64,000 nucleotides of DNA from Uloborus plumipes. Lineage: Eukaryota; Arthropoda; Arachnida; Araneae; Uloboridae. The notes under the pieces are model-generated. The model searched no databases. It had not been told where the DNA came from and worked only from the letters and a program-made list of their open reading frames with translations. Shown one piece after another: positions 1 through 11,816 of the stretch. The stretch's first letter is position 1. The number at the start of each line of letters is the position of its first letter. The stretch lies in the NCBI GenBank assembly GCA_038373865.1, contig JAXGGA010003373.1, forward strand, positions 1 through 64,000, written 5' to 3'. The translations under genes were made by a program, and so were the position numbers.

Positions 1-696
1 AGCCCTCCACTCACGCCAGTAACTGTGAGAGCATTAAATGGTTTAAAACAGACTGTTCCATTGTTTACATACTACTCAAAAATTTACATTTTGCGAAAGC
101 TATTTGAACTGAATAGCGCATAACCCCAACTATAACATCACAATAAAAGGAAGTATAGAATGTTAGGACTGTTTTCCGACCTATAGAGTATGTCTTGTTG
201 TAGCATAAAGAATGCCATCAAAAGTCATATCTGCATTAAAATGGATTCGAGTGTTTTAAAAAGTACGCAAAACGTATTTTTTCTTAGTGTAAAACACGAA
301 TATTTTAATATATTTCAACCTATAAAAGATTTTCTCTCCACAGATCAACCCTTCATATTTCAAAGTTAAAAGAATTAAGAGCCATTATTTTGAAATTCAG
401 AACAAGGTATGGCAGTGACCATTTTTGATTTTCCTCATTTTTATATAAGTCAAAGTAGGTCATGAGAAGTGAACATTCTGAAATTTGTAGCCCCCCAAAG
501 TTTTTTTATATTAATTTTACAAAATGTAATCTCTATCAGAAGTTCCGCATCGGTTTGTACAAATATACTTTGTAAACATACAACACAACTGCTTTCCAAA
601 AGAAATTTATGGTTATAAAATAAATTACTCATGAAGACGAAAATTAGAAAATAAATACAAAACATATTAATATATTTTTATTGAAGAAACATACAC
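1..696. other. AT-rich sequence, nothing recognised
   Basis: Only short chance reading frames are present. I see no repeat boundary, splice-bounded frame or RNA gene. Confidence 0.5.
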
Positions 697-698
697 TA

Positions 699-1487
699 GG
701 TGGCCAAAAGTATCCGGACACTTTCAAAAATTCACATCTTTACATATAGCTCGAGAAATAAGTGGTCAATTGTTCGTTAACTTTAGTCATACAAAATATA
801 GGCGTCACCGAACATTTCCAAGTTGAAATTAAATTACTCTTGCATTTGGGGGACGACAAGAAGTAGGGTCGAAAGAAAAACCGTTTTTTGTCCATAACTC
901 TTCGAAAATAGCTTGGAATTAGCTAAAAATTTCAGTAATTAATTAGCATACTATGTATAATTTCTGTACAAATGACTTTTATGATGAAAAAGTAAGAGTG
1001 ATACTTTTATGAACGTATCACTCTTACTTCCGAAGATATGAAATTTTTTTAAAAAACGGCAATTTTATTTGAAGGGTTTTTTCTCATAACAGGCAGAGTT
1101 TTTCATCCAACCTTATCAAAACTTCAGGAAAAATGACAAAATACAAGAGAAAGAACATACTAAAACGGTAAATAAAAATATTAAAAATCCGATGAGATAT
1201 GAACGTTAAAAGGAAATAATTCTTCACGGCGCATGCGTGAACGACGGAAATGTATAACTACAAACATATTGTAGCCTGGTTTATACTGCATCTTATTAAA
1301 AAAGTTTCAGTTGAATATCATGAAAATTGAAAAAGATATCAGCGATCTAGTGAGTGTATTTCATTCATTCGCAGACAATACATAAATAGTGAAGGTCGGT
1401 CCACAAAGAGCTATTTTTAAATTAAAGGTTACTGCGTCATCGTTCAAAACCAACGTTTCAGGGGGTGTCCGGATACTTTTGGCCACC
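699..1487. mobile_element. TIR DNA element with TA target duplication, no transposase
   Basis: The ends are inverted copies of one another, GGTGGCCAAAAGTATCCGGA on the left (699-718) and its complement at 1468-1487. TA lies directly outside both ends (697-698 and 1488-1489), the target duplication of Tc1/mariner-type transposition. No transposase frame is present, so this is a non-autonomous or decayed copy of 789 bp. It is followed by an inverted partial second copy. Confidence 0.8.
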
Positions 1488-1589
1488 TACGTATAAGGTC
1501 TTTTTGGCCGAATAGGCGAAATGTGACTTCTATGCCGAATATAAATTTTCAAACTGTATACAATTTAACATTGAAAAAATGCTCGATTG

Positions 1590-2282
1590 TCACCACACTA
1601 TTTGTGGACAACCCCTCGCCATTTATGTATTGTCTGCGAATGAATGAATTGCAGCTCACTAGATCGCTGATATCTTTTTCAATTTTTACGATATTCAACT
1701 GAAACTTTTTTAATAAGATGAAGTATAAACCAGGCTACAATATTTTTGTAGTTATAAATTTCTGTCGTTCGTGCATGCGCCGTGAAAAAATATTTCCTTT
1801 TAACGTTCATATCTCATCGGATATTTAATATTTTTTTAACCGTTTCAGTATGTTTTTTCTCTTGTATTTTGTCATCTCTCCTGAAGTTTTGATAAGGTTT
1901 GATGGAAAACTCTGCGCGTTGTTATGAGCAAAAACCCTTCAAATAAAATTGCCGTTTTTTAAAAAATATTTCATATCTTCGGAAGTAAGAGTGGTACGTT
2001 CATAAAAATTTATACAGTAATTCTACATAGTATGCTAATTAAATACTGAAATTTGTAGCTTATTCCGAGCTATTATCGAAGAGTTATGGTCAAAAAGCGG
2101 TTTTTCTTCCGACCCCCCTTCTTGTCGTCCCCCAAATGCAAGAGTAATTTAGTTTCAACTTGAAAATGTTCGGTGAAGCCTATATTTTGTATTACTAAAG
2201 TTAAAGAACAATTGACCACTTATTTCTCGAGCTATATGTAAAGATGTGAATTTTTGAAAGTGTCCGGATACTTTTGGCCACA
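1590..2282. mobile_element. Inverted, inner-truncated second copy of the 699-1487 element
   Basis: Read in reverse complement this segment follows the 699-1487 element from its outer terminus inward (outer end GTGTCCGGATACTTTTGGCC at 2261-2280) to about 1590, where similarity fades. The inner TIR is missing. With its neighbour it makes a palindrome of about 1.58 kb with arms near 0.7 kb. The outer end is followed by ACATG rather than the expected CC-TA, so its border has decayed or was cut. Confidence 0.75.
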
Positions 2283-3560
2283 TGCCCAATGTTTTCTGCT
2301 AAATAAATAGATTAACAGATTTCCTTTGAGATTTATTTAACTTATATTCTTGCGTTAAACATCAAAAAGTCATAGATACTGAATAAGAGAGTCAATAAAT
2401 ATCAGTGAGTTTTATATGCTATGTCCTGTAATTTATGTATATAAATATATATCAAAGAAAAATTAGAGATGAATGCCCACAATATTTGCTAGATATAAGT
2501 CAATTCTTTGTTTAACTTCAATGCATATTGCAAAATATATACTAAAGATATTTTCAAAGCAAATGTTTGTAGCTACATGCATACAAATAGAAAATAAAAA
2601 AAAAAGAAACTTAGTTACGAAACACAAATAAAACATGTTTGATCATCGTTTGATCACATCATTGGTCTTGCATTAGCACACAACTATTACTGTGAACTAT
2701 TACGAGTTTTAAGATTTTGAAAATTGTTAATATTTTTGCATATATATAGTTTCTCATAACAGCTTGTTTAACACAAATTATATTTTAAAACATTGTTAAA
2801 AAAACCGTTAAAAAGATTGCTCCAGATTTTGCTTTTATGTAATATTTCGCTTACACGAAACAAATGAAAAAACTAAAAAATGTTTTATCGATAAAAAATT
2901 TAAATTATTTTTATACAATGAGGTTGCTTAATGATAAAGGCTTTTGATAAGGTGGAAGAAAACCAAAAATAAAGCTATTCTTAGGAACACTTTAGAAGTT
3001 TTTATAATAATTATTAAGATAAAAAGTATCCAGGTATATCATTACTTAAAATAGGAACATTCAGAAGCATTAATCAAACACTTTATTATATTCAAAAAGA
3101 AAACCAGTAGGGATTATCATTTCAAACATCACTTGACACAATTAAAAAACTATTATACCCATCAGGACAAACTATAATTACTTCAAAAGATAGTTTATAC
3201 ACATTTTAGTACCAAAGAAGGGTATACTCTAAACTAAAATTAAATTATTAACTATGGAAATATTAGGAAAAAAAATCATAAGTAGTACAGATTCTAAAAA
3301 TATTCAAAAATAACCACCAGAGGCGAGTAAAATATATTTTAAAAGACGATGATTTATTTTTCTAGTCACGATCTTTTTTGTTAAATAAAAAGTTACTACT
3401 AACGAATTATTCTTTAAAATTACATTAAAAAATAAAAATGTTAAAGAAAGAACTAATTAGAAATTTAACGTTAATTGGATAATCAAATTGTATAATTGCG
3501 TTACTTAACTATGCAAACATGATATTATATCATTTTAAGGGGAAAGTTTTCTGACAACTT
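2283..3560. other. AT-rich sequence, nothing recognised
   Basis: A/T runs and short frames only. No repeat in this stretch could be matched elsewhere in the window. Confidence 0.5.
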
Positions 3561-3566
3561 AAAAAT

Positions 3567-3772
3567 GTTGACAGAAAGAGTGGGGTTGTGGAGACTGGCG
3601 ACCAAGTAGCGAATGATACTAATATTTTTAGTCCCTATATTTCTATTTATTCGCCACGAGGCATGTGGCGACAGCTAACGTTGATCTCTAGTAAACGTTC
3701 ATTTATTGATATTATAAATAAAGTACATACTCTCAAAGTTGCTATCAGAAGTAGCATTCCTTAATACTTAAA
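3567..3772 (+). mobile_element. Possible solo LTR
   Basis: The segment opens with TGTTGACAG, is richer in G and C than its surroundings (GACTGGCGACC, CGCCACGAGGCATGTGGCG), carries AATAAA near 3717-3723, and continues through AGTAGCATTCC, an order that resembles an arthropod LTR. A second LTR, a primer-binding site and gag-pol are absent, and no exact target duplication could be fixed. The ends are uncertain; it could be another TE fragment. Confidence 0.3.
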
Positions 3773-3946
3773 CATTGCAAAAAATGAGCTGTTGTTTTTA
3801 TAGTATAATACTGGCAGCTGAAGTTCCAATTTAAAACTGTAAAATGCACAGTAATAAACTGTACAACTAGCAATTTTACAGTTTCTTACTGTAAAGTAAG
3901 AAATTTTACAGTTTATTGCCTTAAAATTTCGCTGTATTATACTGTA
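3773..3946 (+). repeat. Palindromic ACTGTAAAA repeat family, copy 1
   Basis: A short MITE-like repeat. The left end is CATTGCAAAAAA (family form CACTGTAAAAAA), then GCTGTTGTTTTTA.AGTATAATACTGG, then AGTTCCA and alternating ACTGTAAAA and TTTTACAGTTTATTACTGT segments that pair with one another, then GCTGTATTATACTGTA. The right tail is displaced to 5664 by the Helitron-like insertion that begins at 3947. Confidence 0.75.
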
Positions 3947-5663
3947 CTAGCGGTGCCCGCACGGCTTTGCCCGTGGTATAAAATTAAAAGTTCATTTGTA
4001 AAATAATTGATATAGCAGAAAAAATGCTCTATTTTAGTTGTAATTCAACTATAATTCCTTCAAAGTATGATATAAAAATCTGGTATGGACCCCACGCTAC
4101 TTAATTTTACGTGTAAATTTCTTAGAAGATGCCTTAAGTGCTAAAATAGTGCTTGGAGTGAGCAAGATAACAGTTCAAACATTTATATCCCTAGTTTGCC
4201 ACGAAACAATGCAAAAAAATGTTTTACAATGATTAATCCCCTAAATATCGCCGATTTTAACATCATTCAGTGGATTTTTCGCAAAATATCGCCAATAGCG
4301 CCAAATTGAGTTCAAATTAAAAAAAAAAGAAAACAATTTTTTTCACCAACTTGGTGATATGTCGCCAAAATGGCGGCAAATACTTGGCGACCAAAAGCTT
4401 GGCGACATAACGCCAAGTGGTCGTGACAATTCATATCACTCTTGTCTGCATTGAAATGAACACTGATTTACTCCACAAAAGGGGTAAAACACCCCCTTGG
4501 AACATTCGAATGCAACCCCAAGGGCAGATGCACAAAAATAAGCCAAAAGAGAAAATAAGAACAATTTTGTTGCTCACAGAAACTAACAGAAATCTTACCA
4601 AAGTTTAAAAGAAGAAGAAAGTTTTCTTTCCTAGCTTAAAAAACAAAACAATACATTTTCCGAAATGAAACACTTTTAAAAGAACGATGCAATATCGCAA
4701 TTGATACGATATTTGGTTAATCTGTGCTTTAGGTACCCTTTTCTCGCTAGATGGGCGATAGGCGCGCCAAGCGTGGTAACCCTGGCTATTTTACGTAGTT
4801 TCTCTCAAAGCTTTCACTTCCGCGAGACACGCAAAAACGCGCCAAGTAAGGTCCCAAAGCGTTTTCACCGGGAAAAAGACAGGGTTACCAGAAAATTAAA
4901 ACAAAAAATACTACGCCTCCTCTAAAAAAAATATTACAAAATACTACTGTTTCCAAACGTTGCCAAAATCAATGTTGCTGAAATGCGAAATCTATTAAAA
5001 TGGAAAAAAAAAATCCGCCAAATCTTTTAATTAAGTCATTAGAATATTGGAAACAGGGTTGTCGGAAAAATACTACGCTCCTTATTTGGACCGAAAAAAT
5101 ACAACCGTAGTATCAAAAATACTACGTCTGGCAACGCTGGAAAAAGAACGAAACAAAAATAAGTATGAACACGTAACCATGGTAACAACATGAAAAGTTG
5201 ATTTCCGTTGATAAAATAATTCATTTCATCTCTCTTTTCAAACAAATTTTATCCTCGAGCTATTACATTTAGAATCGTTTGGCTTGCTTTACTGAAGGTA
5301 AGCCTTGAATTCCGGGATTCTTAAAACAATTGTTAAAGCTCTCCTGATGATCGCAGAAACTTCGAAAAAATGCCATTTTGTGCAGAAAATTTCAAGCTTT
5401 CAAATGACATAAGACTTGAAAATGTGTATGAAATATTTCTTCCCTTTTTTATCGAATTTCCGCTTAGAATTCGAATAGAAAAAGAACGAAATGGAATTTT
5501 CGAAAAATCGCTTCGAGGTGCAAAACTACATGCTACAAACTAATTTTGTGCCAAGTGGCATGAAAATCGACCGAACGGTTATGGCGCTACTCGCGTAACA
5601 GACAGAAGGAAGGAAGGAAAGAAGGACAGACAGATCCACCATCAGCTTTATTATTAGTAGAGA
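3947..5663 (-). mobile_element. Non-autonomous Helitron-like element, copy 1
   Basis: Read on the minus strand, the element starts TCTCTACTAATAATAAAGC and ends with CACGG-GCAAAG-CCGTG (hairpin stem 5 bp) then GGGCACCG and CTAG, followed by T. TC at the 5' end, and a small hairpin about ten bases before CTRR with T next, are Helitron hallmarks. There is no target duplication: joining 3946 to 5664 restores the repeat sequence ACTGTA-AAAACAAC. The base before TC is T rather than the usual A. The interior lacks Rep and helicase frames, and holds SCRs such as TTGGCGACC and a short-tandem stretch (AGAAGGA-type) near 5600. A second copy lies at 28446-30130 with a different centre. Confidence 0.72.
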
Positions 5664-5868
5664 AAAACAACGGTGTAATACTGGGAGCAGAGGTTCCTGT
5701 CTAAAAATGAAAATTGCACGGTAATAAAATGTAAAATTAGCACTTTTACAGTTAATTCAAATAAAAGTAGAAATTTGAGTTAATTACTGTAAAATTAGCA
5801 GTTTTTACAGTTTATTACCATAAAAGTAGCTGTATTAAACTGTAAAAAATACTCATTTTTTTACAGTG
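5664..5868 (+). repeat. Palindromic ACTGTAAAA repeat family, copy 2
   Basis: The first bases (AAAACAAC) complete copy 1 beyond the Helitron; the rest (GGTGTAATACTGG, AGAGGTTCC, two rounds of TTTTACAGTT..TTACTGTAAAA, AGCTGTATTAAACTGTA, TTTTTTTACAGTG) is a further member joined to it. The pair therefore looks like a head-to-tail dimer whose junction was opened by the Helitron insertion. Confidence 0.7.
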
Positions 5869-6779
5869 AATAAACTAATATTTAGTTCAAAACTTTCTTG
5901 AACCCACTGAGCAAACAAATACAGTGGTGTATTTCATTTAGAAAAGCTCAACGTTAAATTAAAGCTCATTTCTTGATGTGTTGTGATGTGTCAATAACAG
6001 TAAACATGCGTCGGGACACTCCTTTAGCGAAGCATCGATTGGCAAATCTTTATTCCAGGTCTCTGCGAGCAGTAAATTACTGCGTGTGCAAACTACACTT
6101 TACTGCTTGGATTCTGGAGATAAAAGGGACCCACGTACCGTTAACTGCGGCGCTTTGAAGCTGTAATTTACTGATACGACTCGGATATTGTGCAGTAGTC
6201 CTATCATATTGTTCAACAATTACTAAAGCTTTTTACGATCCACGGCTTGTTGGGTGAGAGTTAATGATTTTGAATTTACATTTTGCTTTAGTCAATTTTG
6301 TTGCATGTGTGTTGTATTTAGGTGCTGTAAGCTAATAACCGGATTTTTAAAAGTTTTTATGTAACTAGTATTGAGGAGAATTTCTATTACCCACTTGTAT
6401 TATTGTCTTGACTTGTAGTATAGTCATAAATTTACTTTTGAATGTATATCATATTATTTGAGTTTTTTTTTTCCTTCTTTTCATTACTTTTGCTGCTGTC
6501 CCATACCCAGCTCTCTTAATGACGGAGGTGCATACTTTTTCCCCGTATGCATATAGTGATGCATTTGCATTCATACATTTTTTTAACGTTAGTCTCCCGT
6601 GTGATAAATTAATTCAAAGGCATTGCAGAAATTAGGTTTTTTCTTCAGAAATCATGTCGAAATGTAATTCAAAATTTAAATAAGAAAGCGTTTAGTAGAA
6701 TATTGGTTTGAAAAATGTAGATAGAAAACATTAAGTATTTATAAAATACTGCACTTATATATGGTTTAAAATTTGATTA
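5869..6779. other. AT-rich sequence, nothing recognised
   Basis: The short frame at 5973-6158 has no recognisable domain and no splice context that I would trust. No repeats are evident. Confidence 0.5.
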
Positions 6780-6955
6780 CACTGTAAAAAAATTTGTTGT
6801 TTTTACAGTATAATACAGACTGTAGAGGTTCCATTTTTAGTTTATAATTGTAAACTAGCAATTTCACAGTTTATGACTGTAAACTAGCAATTTCATAGTC
6901 TACTACTGTAAAGTCAGCTGTATTTTACTGTAAAAACAGCATCTTTTTTGACAGT
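6780..6955 (+). repeat. Palindromic ACTGTAAAA repeat family, copy 3 (intact)
   Basis: Probably the best-preserved member. It starts CACTGTAAAAAA, has TTGTTGTTTTTACAGTATAA, AGAGGTTCC, two tandem ACTGTAAACTAGCAATTTCA units, AGCTGTATTTTACTGTAAAA, and ends TTTTTTGACAGT. Ends are inverted relative to each other, and most internal units are self-complementary, so the strand can fold on itself. Confidence 0.8.
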
Positions 6956-7539
6956 ATGCATGTTTGATATACATGTATAGTAAAATCTCATCTATTTTGC
7001 ATTCAAGTAGGTGGAGCACGTAATTTCTTTTACTTTTAGTTCTTTATCATTATTATTATTATTATTGAAACATATTATTAAACGTTGCTTTATTTTTTAT
7101 ACGAATTCTCAACGAGGTGTTTGAATCTGCTTAACCGTTTAATGAAAAATAATACCATTCATTTTTACATTGGTTGACATCAATATATTTGATAACCCAT
7201 GTTGTTTATTTAACCCCTCAATTTCTATGCACATACAACGCTTAAAACAGTTTCCAAACAGACTGTTTGAATGGATAAAACCAATTACTTATTCACGAGC
7301 CACCACATTTTTAATTAACTGTTATTTTTCATATTTGTATTTTCGATCGAAGGGCATCAAATTCTAAAAAAGAACAGAATGCATACACAAACAATGCGTC
7401 ATACGAACGACTTCGATTGAACAGACTTCAATGGAATGTGAACAATGAAAGAATGCAGAATCACCGAACTCTTTATTCGAACACAATAACGGAGCGCATG
7501 GCACATTTTCCCTTTATTTCGCAACCTAACTATATGTGG
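6956..7539. other. AT-rich sequence with an (ATT)n tract
   Basis: There is a short ATT microsatellite near 7048-7066. The 65-codon frame at 7170-7367 has no recognisable domain. Confidence 0.5.
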
Positions 7540-7700
7540 GTGAGATTATTTAAATGAATTCACTTTTGTCCTCGAAACTAATTAATCAGTAACTTAGTAT
7601 AAAATAAAGATAATTTGGAAGTAGCGAGAGTTGTTTCAGCGGAATCAGGAAGCCACAAGTAATCAAGGAGATGACAGAAAATAGAGAGAATCTAAACAAT
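7540..7700 (+). repeat. Diverged duplicate A containing a TATA-like core
   Basis: Shares an ordered series of words with 12648-12800: AGATTATTTAAA, CTAATTAATCAG, TATAAAATAAAG (7598-7609), GGAAGC.ACAAGTAATCAA. A 44-codon ATG frame (7671-7805; begins MTENRENLNN) starts at the end of the similarity but is not kept in the other copy. It may be a duplicated promoter with 5' leader or a decayed repeat; no transcription evidence is available. Confidence 0.45.
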
Positions 7701-7767
7701 GTAGATTTAAGTAAACTTTCTTCTGGTGTTAAGGAATTGCATGTTTTAGGAAGGTTAAAATTTCAAC

Positions 7768-8290
7768 CTTTTGTCGAGTTTAAGAAAGATTTATTACAGA
7801 AGTAAATGTATATTCTACAGTAAACTGCGTAGACGTAAATGAAAAAAAAAATCGAATGTATAAAAGAAAAAAATATATATATTGAAATCTCATATGATGT
7901 ATTATAAAGTGTAGTGATATGATAGTCATAGAAGATTTTTGAAAGGAATAACGATAAAATAACTAGAAAAAGAAAGAATTTTATTTTATTTAATATGTTA
8001 TTTTATAAAATATCTACCTTTTTGACGAATTTAAGTAAAATGTATGTTCAGGATAAATATATATTCTGAAGCAAACTGCGTAGGCATAAATGAAGAGAAA
8101 AAGTTTTCGAATGTTTGAAAGAAAAAAAATCATATCTTATATGATGTTCTCTAAAGCATAGTGAGATGATACTTGCAGAAGATTTTTTTAAAAGCATATA
8201 TAACAGAAAAAGTCATTCTTATTTAATATGTTGTTTTATGAAATAATTGTAATATGATATGTTTAGAAGACTCAATATTTTTGTTGAACT
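7768..8290 (+). repeat. Diverged tandem duplication, period about 250 bp
   Basis: Two consecutive units share AAACTGCGTAG.C.TAAATGA (near 7822 and 8072), TATGATGT, GTAGTGATATGATA / ATAGTGAGATGATA, GAAGATTTTT and TTTAATATGTT.TTTTAT. A partial third start (TTTTGTTGAACTTAAG) is at about 8275. No frame is conserved between units. Confidence 0.65.
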
Positions 8291-9931
8291 TAAGTCGCAT
8301 ACAAAAAATAAACAATTGTTTTTTTGGGTAAACTTTTCGTGTACTGAAAATAATAAAAATACAGTATCTAGAATTACATTTTATGTGTAAAAACGGTAAA
8401 TTTCACTTTGATTTATTTTGGTATATGGTTTTTTGAAAGTTGAAGTATTTTTCTCTAAAAATTTGTTTCTTTTAAGCTTTTAGTTATGTTAATTAGACAG
8501 TTTTTTTGCACAAAAGTGGTTATTTGATAGTTAAATTGAAAAATATTCTTTACAATGTCAAATCCAGACATTTTTAATCAAAAGTAGGATCATTTTCTTG
8601 GGAAACAATTGCACGCAGTAATTTATTTTCAATAAGGTATAATTGAATTTTCTTGCAACTAGAAATATATGATTTTCTACAAATTCAGAAAATCAAAAAT
8701 AAAGTCATTTGATCACAACGTAAACTATTCTAACAAAAGTAAACAAAATTAAATTTCTTCCAACGAGGAAATATGGGACGCTATTTTTTCTCAGGTATAT
8801 GGTTTCTAGTATTTTAATTTTTCAGTACTCTAACAATAAATAAAGTTCTTTTGTTAAGCTTGAAAAATAATGGAGTTAGGTAAATAAAATGCACATTTAA
8901 AGAAATATCTGGTTTTGAAAGTATATATTTTTCATTGGAAAACTCCTAAGGAAAGAGCAATAACATATTGTTTCTTTGCATATTGTAATTTTTTTTCTTA
9001 CTGTTGCAGTTAAATTATGTATTTCGTTCTCATTTTTTCACCGTTTTTAAACAAGCAGTAGCATTGCTTCTTTTTTCACCATATGTTTTGGTCTTTTATT
9101 TTAGGTTCTTCAAAGGCATTCACAGTAAAAAAAATCTATGATAATAAGGGATCACAATGCGTTAAGATCATATTTGTTAATACATAGTCATTTTTATGGA
9201 AAGGTTTAGATTCATTTTTTTTGGGATATTTTACGAAGGGCTGACGTCAAAATTAACACCTGATTTTTTTTACAATTAATTAATGAATCATTTTTTTACT
9301 TGATATTACTAAATGATTTTTACTACTAAACCATTCAAAATGTGTATTCCGTGCACAACGTATATTTAATAAATTAAAATCAAATTCATTTTTGATATTG
9401 CACATATAGAAAATGTTGTATATGAATTCAAGGAATTAATTTTTGAAAAAATGTGTTGTTGTTAATATTTATACAACTTGGTATACAGAGCCCCAGTAAA
9501 ATGACTTACCTGACTTAAGACATAGTATGTTTATTATGTTTAAGCATGATAATCATAAGGATGTGAACAGGACTGAAAGGACCAAATAACCCATGATCTA
9601 GTTTCAGCAGAAGCAGTTCTTTGGAATCAAAGTTTCGTCATTACAACCGATGTAGAAAATACTAATTAGCATTATTGTAATATGATATGTGTTTGATTTT
9701 AATATAGATATTACTTTACAGACGCAAAATGTAAGTAAACACATTTGCAGATGAAGCAATTTTAATCATTTTTAAAAGTTTGTGTTTCAAAATCAAAATT
9801 ACTTCAAAGTTTATTAAACTTTAAGTTTTAGATAACCTGCCAAACTGTCAATTTAAATCCATGCATTTAACGGATATTTTTGCAATGTAGTTTACAACGC
9901 ACACAAATATATCTGAACTGAATATATGTAA
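8291..9931. other. AT-rich sequence, nothing recognised
   Basis: No long frame, repeat boundary or RNA gene seen. Confidence 0.5.
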
Positions 9932-11360
9932 TCTTAATATATAAAAATTACGTGTCCCTGTGTTTGTGGCCAATGGACTCCTCAGCTACTGAACTGATTT
10001 TAACCAAATTTTACACGCAGTTTCAGTTTGGTCCAACTTAAATGATAGGATAGTTTTTATCTCAATTTAGGACCGCAATATATTTTTTATTGCAAATTAT
10101 GTATTTAGCTACCAGCTTTTCTGTGTTCTTGGCTAAACCTTTTTACTAAGCCTTTTTTGACACCTCCACGGCTGAGTGACATAAAGCACACGTTCTGGCA
10201 GCTTCTGGAGCGCAGTAAACAGCTAATAATCTTTCTTATCTTAATATATAAAAATTACGTGTCCCTTTGTTTGTGGCCAATGGACTCCTCAGCTATTGAA
10301 CTGATTGTAACCAAATTTTACACGCAGTTTCAGTTTGGTCCAACTTAAATGATAGGATAGTTTTTATCTCAATTTAGGACCGCAATATATTTTTTTTTTT
10401 TGCAAATTATGTATTTAGCTACCAGCTTTTCTGTGTTCTTGGCTAAGCCTTTTTACTAAGTCTTTTTTGACTCCTCCATGGCTGAGCGACATAAAGCACA
10501 CGTTCTGGCAGCTTCTGGAGCGCAGTAAACAAGTAATAATCTTTCTTATAATATATAAAAATTACGTGTCCCTGTGTTTGTGTCCAATGGACTCCTCTGC
10601 TACTGAACCGATTTGAACCAAATTTTGCACGCAGTTTCAGTTTGGTCCAACTTAAATGATAGGATAGTTTTTATCTCAATTTAGGATCGCAATATATTTT
10701 TTATTGCAAATTATGTATTTAGCTACCAGCTTTTCTGTGTTCTGGGCTAAACCTTTTTACTAAGCCTTTTTTGATACCTCCACGGCTGAGTGACATAAAG
10801 CACACGTTCTGGCTGCTTCTGGAGCGCAGTAAACAGCTAATAATCTTTATTATCTTAATATATAAAAATTACGTGTCCCTGTGTTTGTGGCCAATGGACT
10901 CCTCAGCTACTGAATTGATTTTAACCAAATTTTACACGCAGTTTCAGTTGGTCCAGCTTAAATGATAGAATAGTTTTTATCTCAATTTAGGACCGCAATA
11001 TATTTTTTTTTTGCAAATTATGTATTTAGCTACCAGCTTTTCTGTGTTCTTGGCTAAGCCTTTTTACTAAGTCTTTTTTGACTCCTCCATGGCTGAGCGA
11101 CATAAAGCACACGTTCTGGCAGTTTCTGGAGCGCAGTAAACAAGTAATAATCTTTCTGATAATATATAAAAATTACGTGTCCCTGTGTTTGTGTCCAATG
11201 GACTCCTCTGCTACTGAACCGATTTGAACCAAATTTTGCACGCAGTTTCAGTTTGGTCCAACTTAAATGATCGGATAGTTTTTATCTCAATTTAGGACCG
11301 CAATATATTTTTTATTGCAAATTATCTATTTAGCTACCAGCTTTTCTGTATTCTTGGCTA
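9932..11360 (+). repeat. Five tandem copies of the Helitron 5' end (~305 bp each)
   Basis: Units start at 9932, 10239, 10544, 10853 and 11155; the fifth is cut at about 11360 where helicase sequence begins. Each runs from TCTTAATATATAAAAATTAC through GTGTCC, CAGTTTCAGTTTGGTCC, AGCTACCAGC to GGAGCGCAGTAAAC. Two unit types alternate: heads GTGGCCAATGG versus GTGTCCAATGG, and tails CCACGGCTGAGTGAC versus CCATGGCTGAGCGAC. Units 2-3 and 4-5 therefore form a higher-order dimer of about 610 bp. Confidence 0.9.
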
Positions 11361-11361
11361 A

Positions 11362-11816
11362 AATTCTTTAAACATACCCGAAATGCCACCACATAATCTG
11401 CGATTAAAAATTGGTTCACCCATAGTTCTTCCAAGTAATTTAAATCCACCGAGATTATGCAATGGTACGCGTTTAGTTATCAAAAAAATCACCGGGAACA
11501 TCATTGAGGCAATCATTTTGACTGGCAAGTTTAAAGATGAAGTAGTTCTGTTGCCACGTATCCCAATGACACCGTCAGAATCTTCAATACCCTTCAAGTA
11601 TTGGCTGCAGTTTCCCATTCGTTTAGCTTTCGCCAAGTCCATTAATAAGTCCCAAGGACAAACAATGTCAATTTGTGGTTTAGATTTAGAAATCCATGTT
11701 TTTCCCATAGACAACTATAGGTCGCTTGCTCCCGTGTGGGAAAACCGTCCAATCTAGTTTTGTTTACAAGAGACAGATTAACAAAGAATATTGTGCACCT
11801 ATTAGTGTTGAGTTAA
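11362..11816 (+). pseudogene. C-terminal remnant of a Helitron Pif1-type helicase
   Basis: The frame at 11383-11757 carries MPPHNLRLKIGSP, CNGTRLVIKK and LAFAKSINKSQGQT (residues 81-94), the last motifs of Helitron helicase, which unwinds DNA in rolling-circle transposition. Homology begins slightly upstream of the ATG (NSLNIPE from 11362). A one-base loss near 11690-11693 shifts the frame: the expected NPCFSH follows in the next frame, then an in-frame TAG (11718-11720), then VACSRVGKPSNL, and a natural-looking end at TAA (11814-11816). The first helicase motifs and the Rep domain are absent. The copy is dead. Confidence 0.88.

Noticed and set aside
10157..10965. Two repeated frames MTPPRLSDIKHTFW... 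and MIPPRLSDIKHTFW...
   Set aside because: They lie in the tandem Helitron 5' ends, which are non-coding; the frames recur because the DNA repeats.
9932..11360. Regular repeats as a possible CRISPR array
   Set aside because: The units are about 305 bp with no short repeat-spacer structure, and the ends match a Helitron.
11358..11714. 118-codon minus-strand frame
   Set aside because: It is the antisense shadow of the Helitron helicase remnant.
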